The notes beneath the pieces are model-generated. The model worked only from the letters and a program-made list of their open reading frames with translations. It ran no database searches and had not been told where the DNA came from. DNA of 64,000 nt from assembly GCA_010909165.1 (NCBI GenBank), contig VJWM01000222.1, positions 1 through 64,000 on the forward strand. Reading direction: 5' to 3'. The position numbers were made by a program, and so were the translations under genes. Positions 42,858 through 53,699 of the stretch are shown here, in pieces (position 1 is the stretch's first letter; each line of letters begins with the position of its first letter). Source of the stretch: Anthoceros angustus (Eukaryota > Streptophyta > Anthocerotopsida > Anthocerotales > Anthocerotaceae).

Positions 42858-43537
42858 GGCTCAACCCATTCCTCACGTGATCGCCTTTCTCTTGTTGGGT
42901 ATCGAGGAGGAGGAGCAACTCCCACTTGAATGGGCTCAACCTCAATCAAACATCAAGGTCGGATCGTAAACATGATCTTCGAGTCGGATCTCAAGATTGT
43001 AATGACTATTCGCCTTTCTCTTGTTGGGTATCGAGGAGGAGCAACTCCCACTTCAAAGAATGGGCTCAACCTCAACCGAAACATCAAGGTCGTGACATCG
43101 AAACATGATCTCAACCTCAACAAACATCAAGGTCAGCAGATCGAAACATGATCTCAACCATAACCGCCTTTCTCTTGTTGGGTATCGAGGAGGAGGAGCA
43201 ACTCCCACTTCAAGAATGGGCTCAACCTCAACCGAACCTCAACCGCCTTTCTCTTGTTGGGTATCGAGAGGAGGAGCAACTCCACTTCAAAGAATGGCTC
43301 AACCTCAACCAAACATCAAGGTCAAAGATTTAAACATGATCTCAACCTCAACCAAACATCAAGGTCAAAGATCGAAACATGATCTCAACCTCAACCGAAA
43401 CATCAAGGTCAGCAGATCGAAACATGATCTCAACCTCAACCAAACATCAAGGTCAGCAGATCGAAACATGTTCTCAACCTCAACCAAACATCAAGGTCGC
43501 AAAAGATCGAAACATGATCTCAACCTCAATCAAACAT
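42858..43537 (-). pseudogene. pol: M6 copia linker, first copy
   Basis: Four RYPTRERR-type blocks, including a doubled one (43155-43300) marked by CCATAACCGCCTTTCTCTTG, and about six 45 bp units. Ends at the gypsy2 junction. Confidence 0.7.
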
Positions 43538-44408
43538 CATGTTGGAGTTGGTTCGGATGACAAGCCTACCTTCCGGTATGCAGCGCCTTTGATTGAGTAG
43601 AGTTGGGTGAGCATGGGTTGACCTAGCTAGCATCTGGAGTGTGTCGTTATACAGTTTGTGTAGAGCAGGGTCATGGGGAATGGTTGTCCGTACTATCCTG
43701 ATTGTGTCGAGTTGGGACGACATAAGTGCACAAGCTCGCCGGCTGAGGGCATCTGCGACTGTATTTGAAGCTCCAGTGACATACTTAATATCAAAGTTGA
43801 AGTCTGCTAGGAATATCATCAAAGTTGAAGTCTGGTAGGAATATCAAAGTTGAAGTCTGATAGGGGCCGAGCAAAGTTGAAGTCTGCTAGGTACTCGGCC
43901 CACCTCCTTTGCCGAGCGTTCAGATTTGGTTGAGTGAAGAAATACTGAAGTGAATGGTGATCTGTGTTGCAGATGAACGGTTGTCCTAATAGGTAGTGTC
44001 TCCACACCCTGAGAGCGTGAATTATGGCCAGCATTTCTTTGTCGTGGACGGGATAGTTAAGCTGAGCCCCTTGTAGTTTTTTTGATTCATATGCAATCAC
44101 CCTGCCATGTTGTGTTAGCACTGCGCCCATAGCAAAGTCTGATGCATCGGTGTGTACTACGTAGGGAGCTTGAGGGTCTGCACTGGCGAGGGGCCGCCAG
44201 GGGCTTTAGGGTTTGGAACGCTTGACCGTAGGGGGAGTTGGAGGGGTTGACTAGGCGTCGGAGGGCATCGAGGGAACAGCCATCAAATCTTTGATAAACG
44301 GCGATAGAAACACGAGGCCAAGGAAACCTCTCGCAACATGTCTTGAGGTAAGGGCCACTCTTCAATGACCTTGATTTTTCTAGGGTCTACGTGGATGCCT
44401 GCAATCAC
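43538..44408 (-). mobile_element. gypsy2 copy 3, first partial copy (RNase H region)
   Basis: Starts inside gypsy2 at the ATGTTGGAGTTGGTTCG point between integrase and RNase H, so LTR, PPT and integrase are missing. Ends at the duplication boundary 44408. Confidence 0.7.
43819..44130 (-). CDS. pol: gypsy2 RNase H, best-preserved copy
   Basis: A 103-codon frame reading GAVLTQHGRVIAYESKKLQG, NYPVHDKEMLAIIHALRVWR, HYLLGQPFICNTDHHSLQYF and QRRWAEYLADFNF in order. This is a near-complete Ty3/gypsy RNase H, with the conserved E of EMLAI and D of NTDHHSL, both catalytic in the family. The frame continues into a local FNFDI duplication. The neighbouring frame 43526-43822 continues the tether (KYVTGASNTVADALSRR) and LHKLYNDT. 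Confidence 0.88.
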   Translation of the reverse strand: MGAVLTQHGRVIAYESKKLQGAQLNYPVHDKEMLAIIHALRVWRHYLLGQPFICNTDHHSLQYFFTQPNLNARQRRWAEYLADFNFARPLSDFNFDIPTRLQL

Positions 44409-45171
44409 GATATGGGCTCAACCCATTCCTCACGTGATCGCCTTTCTCTTGTTGGGTATCGAGAGGAGGAGCAACTCCCACTTGACAATGGGCTCAACCT
44501 CAACCGAAACATCAAGGTCGACATCGAAACATGATCTTCGAGTCGGATCTCAAGATTGTAATGACTATTCGCCTTTCTCTTGTTGGGTATCGAGGAGGAG
44601 CAACTCCACTTCAAAGAATGGGCTCAACCTCAACCGAAACATCAAGGTCAGCATCGAAACATGATCTCAACCTCAACCGAAACATCAAGGTCGTGACATC
44701 GAAACATGATCTCAACCTCAACCAAACATCAAGGTCAAGATCGTAAACATGATCTCAACCATAACCGCCTTTCTCTTGTTGGGTATCGAGGAGGAGGAGC
44801 AACTCCCACTTCAAGAATGGGCTCAACCTCAACCGAACCTCAACCGCCTTTCTCCTGTTGGGTATCGAGGAGGAGGAGCAACTCCCACTTCAAAGAATGG
44901 GCTCAACCTCAACCAAACATCAAGGTCAGATCGTAAACATGATCTCAACCTCAACCAAACATCAAGGTCGTGACATCGAAACATGATCTCAACCTCAACC
45001 AAACATCAAGGTCGTGACATCGAAACATGATCTCAACCTCAACCAAACATCAAAGTCGAGCCGACATGATCTCAACCTCAAACATCAAGGTCAAGACATC
45101 GAAACATGTTCTCAACCTCAACAAACATCAAGGTCGGCAGATCGAAACATGATCTCAACCTCAACAAACAT
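44409..45171 (-). pseudogene. pol: M6 copia linker, duplicated copy
   Basis: Same order as 42858-43537, including the doubled CCATAACCGCC block (44755-44880). It has about ten 45 bp units in total and differs from the first copy mostly in short indels. Confidence 0.7.
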
Positions 45172-46041
45172 CATGTTGGAGTTGGTTCGGATGACAAGCC
45201 TACCTTCCGTTATGCGTCTTTGATTGAGTAGAGTTGGGTGAGCCGTGGGTTGACCTAGCTTGCATCCGTGGGCGTGTTATCTCTTGTGTAGAGCAGGTCA
45301 TGGGGAATGGCTGTCCGTACTAACTGATTGTGTCGAGTTGGGAGGACATAAGTGCACAAGTCACGGTTGAGGGCATCTCATGGATTTGAAGCTCCAGTGA
45401 CATACTTAATATCAAAATGAAGTCTCGCTAGGAATATCAAAGTTACTTAATATCAAAGTTGAAGTCTAGGAATATCAAAGTTGAAGTCGCTAGGGGCCGA
45501 GCAAAGTTGAAGTCTGCTAGGTACTCGGCCCACCTCCTTTGCCGAGCTCGATTTGGTTGATCAAGAAATCAAGTGAATGGTGATCTGTGTTGCAGATGAA
45601 CGGTTGTCCTAATAGGTAGTGTCTCCACACCGAGGCGTGAACTATGGCCAGCATTTCTTTGTCGTGGACGGATAGTTGTGAGCCCCTTGTAGTTTTTGAT
45701 TCATATGCAATCACCGCCATGTTGTGTTAGCATATAGCAAAGTCGATGCATCGGTGTGTACTACGTAGGGAGCTTGAGGGTCGTAGGACGAGGGCCGCCA
45801 GGGGCCGCTTTAGGGTTTGGAACGCTTGACCGGGGGAGTTGGAGGGGTTGACTAGGCCTGGCGGAGGGCATCGAGGGAACATATCTTCAAATCTTTGATA
45901 AAGCGATAGAAACTGCGAGGCCAAGAAACCTCTCGCAACATGTCTTGAGGTAAGGGCCACTCTTCAATGACCTTGATTTTTCTAGGGTCTACGTGGATGC
46001 CTTGGGCAATGATATGACCTAGATACTCACACTCAAAGTTG
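45172..46041 (-). pseudogene. pol: gypsy2 copy 3 RNase H (second copy) and RT connection
   Basis: The frame 45517-45720 reads VHDKEMLAIVHASVWRHYLL and FICNTDHHSL; 45852-46073 reads YLGHIIAQGIHVDPRKIKVI and EEWPLPQD, the hallmark connection segment. Confidence 0.75.
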
Positions 46042-46048
46042 CATGAAT

Positions 46049-46411
46049 TAATGATATACAATGTTGATATCATAGTTAGGGTTTAGGGTTATCCATATAT
46101 CACCAAGATATGATAAGTTAGGGTTTACTAGATATGGTGTCGTTTCATAGGGTTACGCTCCTAAGTGAATAGATACAACGATTCATTAAGTTTAGTTTTA
46201 GTTGTCTTTTCACGCATAAGCAACTTACTTCTTTCTTGATCCAACAAGGTGTCGTTTCATTAGGGTTACGTCTCCTAAGTGAATAGATACAATGATTCAT
46301 TAAGTTTAGTTTTAGTTGTCTTTTCACGCATAAGCAACTTACTTCTTTCTTGATCCAACAATGTAATTATTCTATAATGTTTAATTGATCTACATTAGTC
46401 CATAAAATCTT
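46049..46411. mobile_element. Inserted 363 bp element with 7-bp target duplication (copy b)
   Basis: Flanked by CATGAAT at 46042-46048 and 46412-46418; the empty site in gypsy2 copy 1 reads GCATGAATACGCAC once. Inside are GTTAGGGTTTAGGGTTATCC (two telomere-type repeats), further TTAGGGTT motifs, and a 112 bp tandem duplication (46136-46247 and 46248-46357). No coding frame and no obvious terminal inverted repeats. The insertion point and content are the same as 29445-29798. Confidence 0.8.
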
Positions 46412-46560
46412 CATGAATACGCACTTGCTACGCTTGGCTGGGAGTTGGTGTTTCCACTCGTTGCATGAATACGCACTTGCTACGCTTGGCTAGGAGTTGG
46501 TGTTTCCACTCGTTGCATGAATACGCACTTGCTACGCTTGGCTAGGAGTTGGTGTTTCGG
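46412..46560 (-). repeat. gypsy2 copy 3 RT-end triplication, about 50 bp
   Basis: Three copies of CATGAATACGCACTTGCTAC / GCTTGGCTAGGAGTTGGTGT / TTCCACTCGTTG, encoding the [11 protein letters not shown] segment of gypsy RT. Copies 1 and 2 of gypsy2 have two. Confidence 0.8.
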
Positions 46561-47200
46561 AGTAAGGTAAAGACTTCTCTAACAAGTTTGTAGTGTGTTT
46601 GCATCCTTAGAGTAGATGAGGATATCATCTAACACGCCCACCTCTCCCCCAGGGACGGAGGACTTCTTGCATCGAAACATCAAAGGTGGCGGGGCGTTAG
46701 TAAGACCAAATGGCATGACAACAAACTCAAAATGACCATGACAGAATGCGCTTTGTACTCGCCACCTTCGTGGATACGATTCGATGGAAGCCTGACCTTA
46801 AGTCGATTTTCGTGAACAGCGTGGAGCCATGGAGTTGATCTAGGATGTCGTCAATCCGCGGCATTTGGTAAACATTTCGCACTGTTGCTCTGTTCAACCT
46901 ACGATAGTCGATGCAGAGTCGCCATGCTCCATCTGGTTTGGCGACCAGTAAAACGGGTGCGCCAAAGGGTGAGACAGAGGGTCTCACAAACCTACGATAG
47001 TCGATGTAGAGTTGCCATGCTCCATCGGTTTGGTGACTGAAAGAAAGCGTAAAGGGTGAGATGAGGGTCTCACAAACCCACCGCCAGAACTCATCCACTT
47101 GTCGCTTGATCCATGCTCCATCGGTTTGGCGACCGATAAAACGGGCGCCAAAGGGTGACAGAGTCTCACAAACCCAGCCAGAACTCATCCACTTGTCGCT
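46561..47200 (-). pseudogene. pol: gypsy2 copy 3 reverse transcriptase
   Basis: The frame 46727-47188 (153 codons) reads [58 protein letters not shown] and RSGFH, preceded by two earlier partial copies of the SPFG..DGAW block. The palm end (FxDD, near 46620-46640) is damaged by losses. Confidence 0.8.
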
Positions 47201-48610
47201 TGATCTCTCGCCGATGCTCGTATGGAGGCATATTGATCGGTGTATGTCGGTGGGAGGTCGATGCGGTGGTCGACGCCTCCTAGGTGGTAGGTCTGAGGTG
47301 TTTCAAGACATGATCTCTCGGCCGATGCTCGTATGGAGGCATATTGACTGGTGTATGTCCAGGTAGGAGGTCGATGCCGTGGTCGACGCTCCTCCTAGGT
47401 GGTAGGTCTGTAGGTGTTTCGAAGACATGATCTTCTCGCTTTCTGCTGCTGATGCTCTGTATGGAGGCATATTGGTGGTGTATGTCGGTGGGAGGTCGAT
47501 CGGTGGTCAACGCTCCTCCTAGGTGGTAGGTGCAGAGGTGTTTTGAAGATGTCTTGAACTCCTTCAACATCTCACGCATGTACTGTGGAGCATGTCTTCT
47601 ATTGCTTCGCTTTAGCTGCCCTAGACTCGTGCCTCCTAGTGGCATCACCGCTGAGTCGCTATATACATGAACGCCTCTGGCTTTATTCAAAGTCGAGACA
47701 ACGAGGTGCTTGTCTGGAATGTATTTCTTGCATAAAGACGACCTCCTATGGACAAGGTAACTACGTTGTATTCGAACTCCTTCAACATCCGCCGCATGTA
47801 CTGGGAGCATGTCTTCTATTTCGGCTTAGTTGCCCTAGACTCGCTCCTAGTGGCATCACCGCTTGAGTCTCGCTATATACATGAACTGCCCGTGGGCGGT
47901 GGCTTTATTCAAAGTTGAGACAACGTAGAGGTGCTTGTCTGGAATGTATTTCTCCCCAGGCATTACAAACTGACGACCTCCTATGGACAAGGTAACTACG
48001 TTTGTATTCGAACTCCTTCAACATCTGCTGCATGTACTCATGGAGCATGTCTTCTATTGCTTCGGCTTTAGCTGCCCTAGACTCGGCCGTGCCTCCTAGT
48101 GGCATCACTCGCTTGAGTCTGGCTATATACATGAACTGCCCGTGGGCGGTGGCTTTATTCAAAGCTGAGACAACGTAGAGGTGCTTGTCTGGAATGTATT
48201 TTGACCCAGGCATTACAAACTGACGACCTCCTATGGACAAGGTAACTACGTTTGTATTCGAACTCCTTCAACATCCGCATGTACTGTGGAGCATGTCTTC
48301 TATTGCTTCGCTTTAGCGCCTAGACTCGGCCGTGCCTCCTAGTGGCATCACTGAGTCGCTATATACATGAACCGCCTGGGCGGTGGCTTTATTCAAAGCG
48401 AGACAACGTATTGCTTCGCTTTAGCGCCTAGACTCCTACTCGTGCCTCCTAGTGGCATCACCGCTGAGTCGGCTATACATGAATCGCCTGCGGGTGGCTT
48501 TATTCAAAGCCGAGACAACGAGGTGCTTGTCTGGAATGTATTTCTCCCGGCATTACAACCGACGACCTCCTATGGACAAGGTAACTACGTTTGTATTCCA
48601 GTCAATATCT
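47201..48610 (-). repeat. gypsy2 copy 3 protease-RT spacer arrays
   Basis: 47201-47560: three copies of the 120 bp GGAGGTCGATGCGGTGGTCG / CTCCTAGGTGGTAGG unit. One minus frame here reads VDHGIDLLPGHTPVNMPPYE, the typical text ahead of gypsy RT. 47560-48610: four to five copies of the 250 bp unit. The best (47905-48240) reads MSIGGRQFVMPGSKYIPDKH, LYVVSALNKATAHGQFMYIA, RLKRVMPLGGT and YMQQMLKEFEYKRS. Confidence 0.75.
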
Positions 48611-48684
48611 AAGTTGTTGAAATGCAGTGCCAACCAAGGTTTCGATAATGATGTCATGGCATAGGTTCGGCATAACCGTGAGCT

Positions 48685-49146
48685 TCATGACTTCTGGTAT
48701 CCACCGTGGAAGGTATCTAAGTTGTTGGAATGTGCCAACCAAGGTTTACCGATAATGATGTCATGGCATAGGTTCGGCATAACCGTGAGCTTCATGACTT
48801 CCTGGTATCCACCAGGGAAGGTGAGCATGGCTTCTACCCACTGCTCTCGGCTGGTTTCTCTCTCATTGAGTGCGGTGACGAAGTCAGCCCTCACGGATCT
48901 TGTGCCCGTCACTGACCTTGAGATGTAGTGGTGACTCGCTCCTGAGTCCAACAACCCTGTGGCAAGTAGACCTTCTACTCCCATGAGGAGCTTGATGTGG
49001 ACATGGTTATTGCTAGTGAGAGAGTCCGGAGTACCTCCGTGGCACCTTGTTGACTCGTAATTCCTTTGTTGACTCGTAATTCCTTTGTTGACTCGTAATT
49101 CCTTTGTTGAATGAGCTCGTTTTGTAGGCTCAGCTGTAGGTTTCAC
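48685..49146 (-). CDS. pol: gypsy2 copy 3 protease, longest intact stretch
   Basis: A 153-codon frame. In order: a KELRVNKGITSQQRNYEST-type repeat from four tandem TTGACTCGTAATTCCTT units, CHGGTPDSLTSNNHVHIKLL, GVEGLLATGLLDSGASHHYI, VTALNERET and KLTVMPNLCHDIIIGKPWL. DSGA is the aspartic-protease active site. The second partial copy of the VMPNL block lies downstream (48600-48690). Confidence 0.8.
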   Translation of the reverse strand: MKPTAEPTKRAHSTKELRVNKGITSQQRNYESTRCHGGTPDSLTSNNHVHIKLLMGVEGLLATGLLDSGASHHYISRSVTGTRSVRADFVTALNERETSREQWVEAMLTFPGGYQEVMKLTVMPNLCHDIIIGKPWLAHSNNLDTFHGGYQKS

Positions 49147-50110
49147 GGACTTGCCGGTTTCTCACAACCAGGTTAGGAAGTCACGGCGATGAGGGCAGTT
49201 CCGAGAACCGTGGTCGGCAGTGTGAAGTGGCGTTGTCCATGTATTGCTTACGTTAGTCCTCTGTCAATACTTTGAACACCACCTTCTAAGCATGCAGCTT
49301 TGTTCCACTTGTTGTGTTCAAATACTTGTATTGTTGACTGTAATTCCTTGCATTGCTTACGTTAGTCTCTGTCAATACTTTGAACACCACCTTCTTGTCA
49401 AGCATGTGCGGCTTACGTTAGTCTCTGTCAATACTTTGAACACCACCTTCTTGTCAAGCATGTGCAGCTTTGTTCCACTTGGTTGTGTTCAAATACTTGT
49501 ATTTGTTGACTGTAATTCCTTTGTTGACTGTAATTCCTTGCACCACCTTCTTGTCAAGCATGCAAGACGTCATCTCCACCTTCTTGTCAAGCATGTGCAG
49601 CTTTGTTCCACTTGGTTGTGTTCAAATACTTGTATTTGTTGACTGTAATTCCTTTGTTGACTCAATTCCTTGCATTGCTTACGTCGCCCGCATCTCCGTC
49701 AATACTTTGAACACCACCTTCTTGTAAGCATGTGCGGCTTACGTTCGTCTCCTCTGTCAATACTTTGAACACCACCTTCTTGAAGCATGCGCTTTGTTCC
49801 ACTTGGTTGTGTTCAAATACTTGTATTGTTGACTGTAATTCCTTGCAGCTTTCATTGCCTCCCCTTCTTGTAAGCATGTGCGGCTTACGTTAGTCCTCTG
49901 TCAATACTTTGAACACCACCTTCTTGTCAAGCATGCAGCTTTGTTCCACTTGTGTTCAAATACTTGTATTTGTTGACTCAGTAATTCCTTGGCTTTCATT
50001 GCCTCCACCAAGGTGGGGGTTCGTTTGGTAGACGTCGCCCGCATCTCCGTCGTATGGTGGAGGTGGGGGTTCGTTTGGTAGATGTAGCTTTCATTGCCTC
50101 CCCTTCTTGT
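49147..50110 (-). pseudogene. gag: gypsy2 copy 3 gag with about 120 bp repeats
   Basis: About seven repeat units of the same type as 31940-33260, so the array is shorter here. The zinc-knuckle remnant is at 49170-49250. Near 49990-50090 two GCCTCCACCAAGGTGGGGGT-type blocks read EAMKAKEL on the minus strand. Confidence 0.65.
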
Positions 50111-50440
50111 CAAGGCGTGGCATATCGGTGGTAAGAGAAAATGTGCAATAATCTTGAATGGTACCTTGTTGGGAGATAGTCCAAACTCTTGATATAGGTC
50201 CTTCCATGGTTGATGGGTAGGAATTGTTCTAGAAAGCTGTTATGCGAGGTCCATGAGTGGATGGGTTCCTCCATCCCGAGCTCCACTGTCGTTCCCTCTG
50301 CCGCCACCATCGATATGCGTACCCTTGAGGGACATGGTGCAAAACTGAATTTTCGATGGTCGAGAAGCTAGACATAAAACAACCATAATTTTCGATGGTC
50401 GAGAAGCTAGACATAAAACAACCATAAAGCCCTCACAAAA
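50111..50440 (-). pseudogene. gag: gypsy2 copy 3 gag N-terminal region and copia junction
   Basis: A single copy of the GGTACCTTGTTGGGAGATAG block (three in copy 2). TTTTCGATGGTCGAGAAGCT at 50352 and 50391 is a 40 bp duplication at the junction with the copia leader. Confidence 0.55.
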
Positions 50441-51490
50441 TTGAATCTAGGTAAATTGTCCCCAAATCCATAGTCCGCTTAGTTTAAAACAAAATTGATT
50501 GCTCACGCTAGCAAATTGTCCCCAAATCCATAGTCCGCAGCTTAAGGAGGTGTCAGTACCGTGGTCACAAAAGTCACAGATCCATATCTTCAAATACAAA
50601 TCTTGGATTGGAATCTAGGTAAATTGTCCCCAAATCCATAGTCCGCCTCCAAATTAACCACTTTAAAGCTCATGGCGACGAATTCATAGTCCGCAGCTTA
50701 AAGCTCATGGCGACGAATTCATAGTCCGCTTAAGGAGGTGTCAGTACCGTGGTCACAAAAGTCACAGATCCTGGATATCTTCAAATACAAATCTTGGATT
50801 GGAATCTAGCAGTAAATTGTCCCCAAATCCATAGTCCGCACTCCAACTGCTTAAAAGCTCATGGCGACGACGAATTCATAGTCCGCACAGGGAGGGTGTC
50901 AAAGTACCGTGGTCACAAAAGTCACAGATCCCTGGATATCTTCAAATACAAATCTTGGTCCAAGCTGGCTTTTCAAGTCCTTCGAGGTCGAGTGTTAGTC
51001 CTTCCGAGGGGTCCAAGGATCCGTAACTTGCAACCATGGTACTTTGGTGGCGCCTGCCTCAAGCTTCGCCTATGAATTGCCATCCGCATGAGCTTTATTA
51101 AAAGCTTCAATGCGTTGTCGAGAGCCTTCCTTATGCCCCGCGAGGAGTGCCTTGTACTCTACCTTAGTAGATGAGACCGCCGAGGCTTTGGCTCAAGAAT
51201 GCGATTTCCTAGAGTACCTTAGTAGATGAGACCGCCGAGGCTTTGGCTCAAGAATGCGATTTCCTAGAGTACCTTAGTAGATGAGACTTGAGGCTTTGGC
51301 TCAAGAATGCGATTTCCGATAGGTTGTTTCAACAATAAACCAAATCCAGCCCTCTTCTTGTTGGATGCCCCGAGCACCATAGCTCCTACGACGTCGTCCT
51401 AGGGATTCACCGGATTTCATAGTGTAGCTTCATCCTTTGAGAGTACGACACATCTTTCCAAGCAAGCTTTCCCATAAAACCATGGAGATC
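50441..51490 (-). pseudogene. pol: M7 copia leader repeats and RNase H with triplicated block
   Basis: 50441-50900: four copies of the GTAAATTGTCCCCAAATCC / ATAGTCCGC leader. A stray T-array end (CTTAGTTTAAAACAAAATTG, GCTCACGCTAGC) sits at 50477-50510. 51145-51320: three tandem 60 bp copies of ACCTTAGTAGATGAGAC / GAGGCTTTGGCTCAAGAATG, repeating the SSTKVE-encoding segment. Confidence 0.6.
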
Positions 51491-51775
51491 CCTACATATA
51501 TATAGTGCCCAAGTCGATCGGGGTCCCCAAACGCCAACCTCCCCACCACCCTCAAGACTACCTCACTTCTTGCTGGCGATAACCATAGAGCTTCCTCCAT
51601 AAGGATAGGCCTCAACCAGTTGGGGCCCCCTAGAACGCCAACCTCGCACCGGTGCCCCACCACCCCAGTAAACTTTTACTCCACTTTCATTTCGGCCAAC
51701 CTCGCACTCATGGGGTATCTATTTTCTTTTTGGGAGGTTATTTTTGTTATTATTTTTCCTTTTGGGTTCGATTGT

Positions 51776-52383
51776 AGTCAAGTCTTAGACTCAAGCGATT
51801 CAAGTGTTTGCTTGGTTTAAAACAAAATTGATTGAGTCTTAGACTCAAGCAGCATTCAAGTGTCTCGCTTAGTTTAAAACCTAATTGATTGGAGTCTTAG
51901 ACTCAAGCGGCATTCAAGTGTCCGCTTAGTTTAAAAGAATTGAAAATTGATTGAGTCTTAGACTCAAGCAAAGATTCAAGTGTCCGCTTAGTTTAAAACC
52001 TAATTGATTGAGTCTTAGACTCAAGCGGCATTCAAGTGTCCGCTTAGTTTAAAAGAATTGATTGCTCACGCTAGCAAATGAAAGCTTTTTGGTTTATGGA
52101 AACCCTTCTAAAGTTATGCTGGGATGGTGGGGCACCGGTGCGAGGTTGGCGTATTTAGAGGCAAAAGAAAGCTCGCTCGTGGTGGTGGGGCACCAGGTGC
52201 GAGGTTGGTATTTAGACGCAAAAGAAAGCTCATAGGGGTGGTGGGGCACCGGTGCGAGGCTCGCAGATTTAGAGGCAAAAGAAAGCTCATGAGTGGTGGG
52301 GCACCAGGGTGCAAGGTTGGCGGTATTTAAAGGCAAAAGAAAGCTGGGTGGTGGGGCACCAGGTGCGAGGTTGGCGATTTAGA
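51776..52383. repeat. M7 T-array and G-rich array
   Basis: Five T-units at 51776-52068 and five G-units at 52122-52383, with the usual order. Confidence 0.85.
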
Positions 52384-52616
52384 TCTTTCTTTTGGTTTAT
52401 AGAAACCCTTTAAAGTTTACTGGGGTGGTGAGACCTTGAAGATCCGAGCAATTTTCTTGATTGTGTGTTTCCTTCTGGTGACAAGGCGTGATTTACAAAC
52501 TCCGAGCGCAAAATGGGTTGGCCACAGATTCGATCGCATTGGGGATCCTCACGCGGCAGACATCTTGTCATTTTGAAGATCGCATCGCCCTTACCCATAG
52601 GTAATGCAATCACATC

Positions 52617-52844
52617 CTACTTCTCGTGTGAAGTTTGTGGAGATAGTGCTGTAGTTAGTTTCTCCCCCATTGCTGAGGGTGTAGCTACGGAGTGAGCACC
52701 ATCAAGGTTAAACTTCATAATCTCCTTGATGTATTTTTTCTGATGGAGAGTAATTGTGCCCAGATCCCTGTTTCGCAAAATCTGAATACCAAGGCAAAAT
52801 TGAAGGTCTCCTTGATTAGTCATCTCGAGTTCCTGACGGAGCAT
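52617..52844 (-). CDS. pol: Copia RT C-terminus, best-preserved copy (M7)
   Basis: A 75-codon frame reading LEMTNQGDLQFCLGI, LHQKKYIKEIMK, ATPSAMGEKLT and SPQTSHEK, the end of Ty1/copia RT. It starts at the methionine of the ARVKDMLRQE helix. About two thirds of a normal copia RT, including the YVDD box, is missing upstream; the preceding minus-strand sequence is linker. One internal frame blur lies near 52765 (IQILRNRD where other copies read IDFAKQDP). Confidence 0.8.
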   Translation of the reverse strand: MLRQELEMTNQGDLQFCLGIQILRNRDLGTITLHQKKYIKEIMKFNLDGAHSVATPSAMGEKLTTALSPQTSHEK

Positions 52845-52969
52845 GTCCTTGACCCGAGCTAGCTGACCCGCCAGTGCTTGCCATCACGGCCATTCAGGGC
52901 TTAGTACGACGGTGGATCCGCCTAACATCCAAACATGTAAGTCAAACATTAGCGCCCGTCTCAAGTCAA

Positions 52970-53699
52970 GCTGATATGGGCTCAACCCATTCCTCACGTG
53001 ATCGCCTTTCTCTTGTTGGGTATCGAGGAGGAGGAGCAACTCCCACTTCAAAGAATGGGCTCAACCTCAACCAAACATCAAGGTCAAAGATCGTAAACAT
53101 GATCTTGAGTCGGATCTCAAGATTGTAATGACTATTCGCCTTTCTCTTGTTGGGTATCGAGGAGGAGCAACTCCCACTTGAATGGGCTCAACCTCAACAA
53201 ACATCAAGGTCAAGCAGATCGTAAACATGATCTCAACCTCAACCGAAACATCAAGGTCGAAGATCGTAAACATGATCTCAACCTCAACCGAAACATCAAG
53301 GTCAGCAGCATCAGAAACATGATCTCAACCTCAACCGAAACATCAAGGTCAAGAAAGATCGAAACATGATCTTCGAGTCGGATCTCAAGATTGTAATGAC
53401 TATTCACCATCTCCGAGTCATGTGCATCGGAGAAGAGGAATTTCACCCTCATCAACACATGGTTCCTGAGATTGTGGGACCACATCATCCAGACCAGCAA
53501 AATCGTCTTGAGAAGGAACCTCTCCGTCCGACACTGGATACTCATAAGGTACCTGAGGTTGTTGAATGTCACTGTCTGGGAAGAGCTCTGATGAAGATGA
53601 TCTAGCACTGTGTGGATAATACAAATTCTGTACATGAGTATCAGACCTTGGCGTTGTCAGTTCTGTGAAGCATGCACTTATAGACAAGGTAATCTTCAA
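52970..53699 (-). pseudogene. pol: M7 copia linker
   Basis: Two RYPTRERR blocks, four 45 bp units (53205-53360), and the best N-terminal linker frame (53418-53699): FPDSDIQQPQVPYEYPVSD, DDFAGLDDVVPQSQEPCVDE. The acidic, proline-rich composition is normal for copia linkers. Confidence 0.75.

Larger units (their letters stand above)
42852..46010. repeat. 1.6 kb tandem duplication spanning copia linker plus gypsy2 RNase H
   Basis: Unit 1 is 42852-44408 and unit 2 is 44409-46010. Each runs from GATATGGGCTC of the copia linker through its 45 bp array, across the copia-gypsy2 junction (CAAACATCATGTTGGAG) and the gypsy2 RNase H, to the RT connection. GATATG occurs at both original ends, which suggests microhomology-mediated duplication. 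Confidence 0.85.
45172..50380 (-). mobile_element. gypsy2 copy 3, main part (RNase H to gag)
   Basis: Continues from the second RNase H copy (45172-45960) through the insertion-bearing RT, spacer repeats, protease and gag, then joins the copia leader near 50380 at the same junction as copy 2. It lacks both LTRs. Confidence 0.7.

Noticed and set aside
46060-46100. Interstitial telomere tract
   Set aside because: Only two TTTAGGG-type repeats are present, enough for a telobox but not for a telomere remnant.
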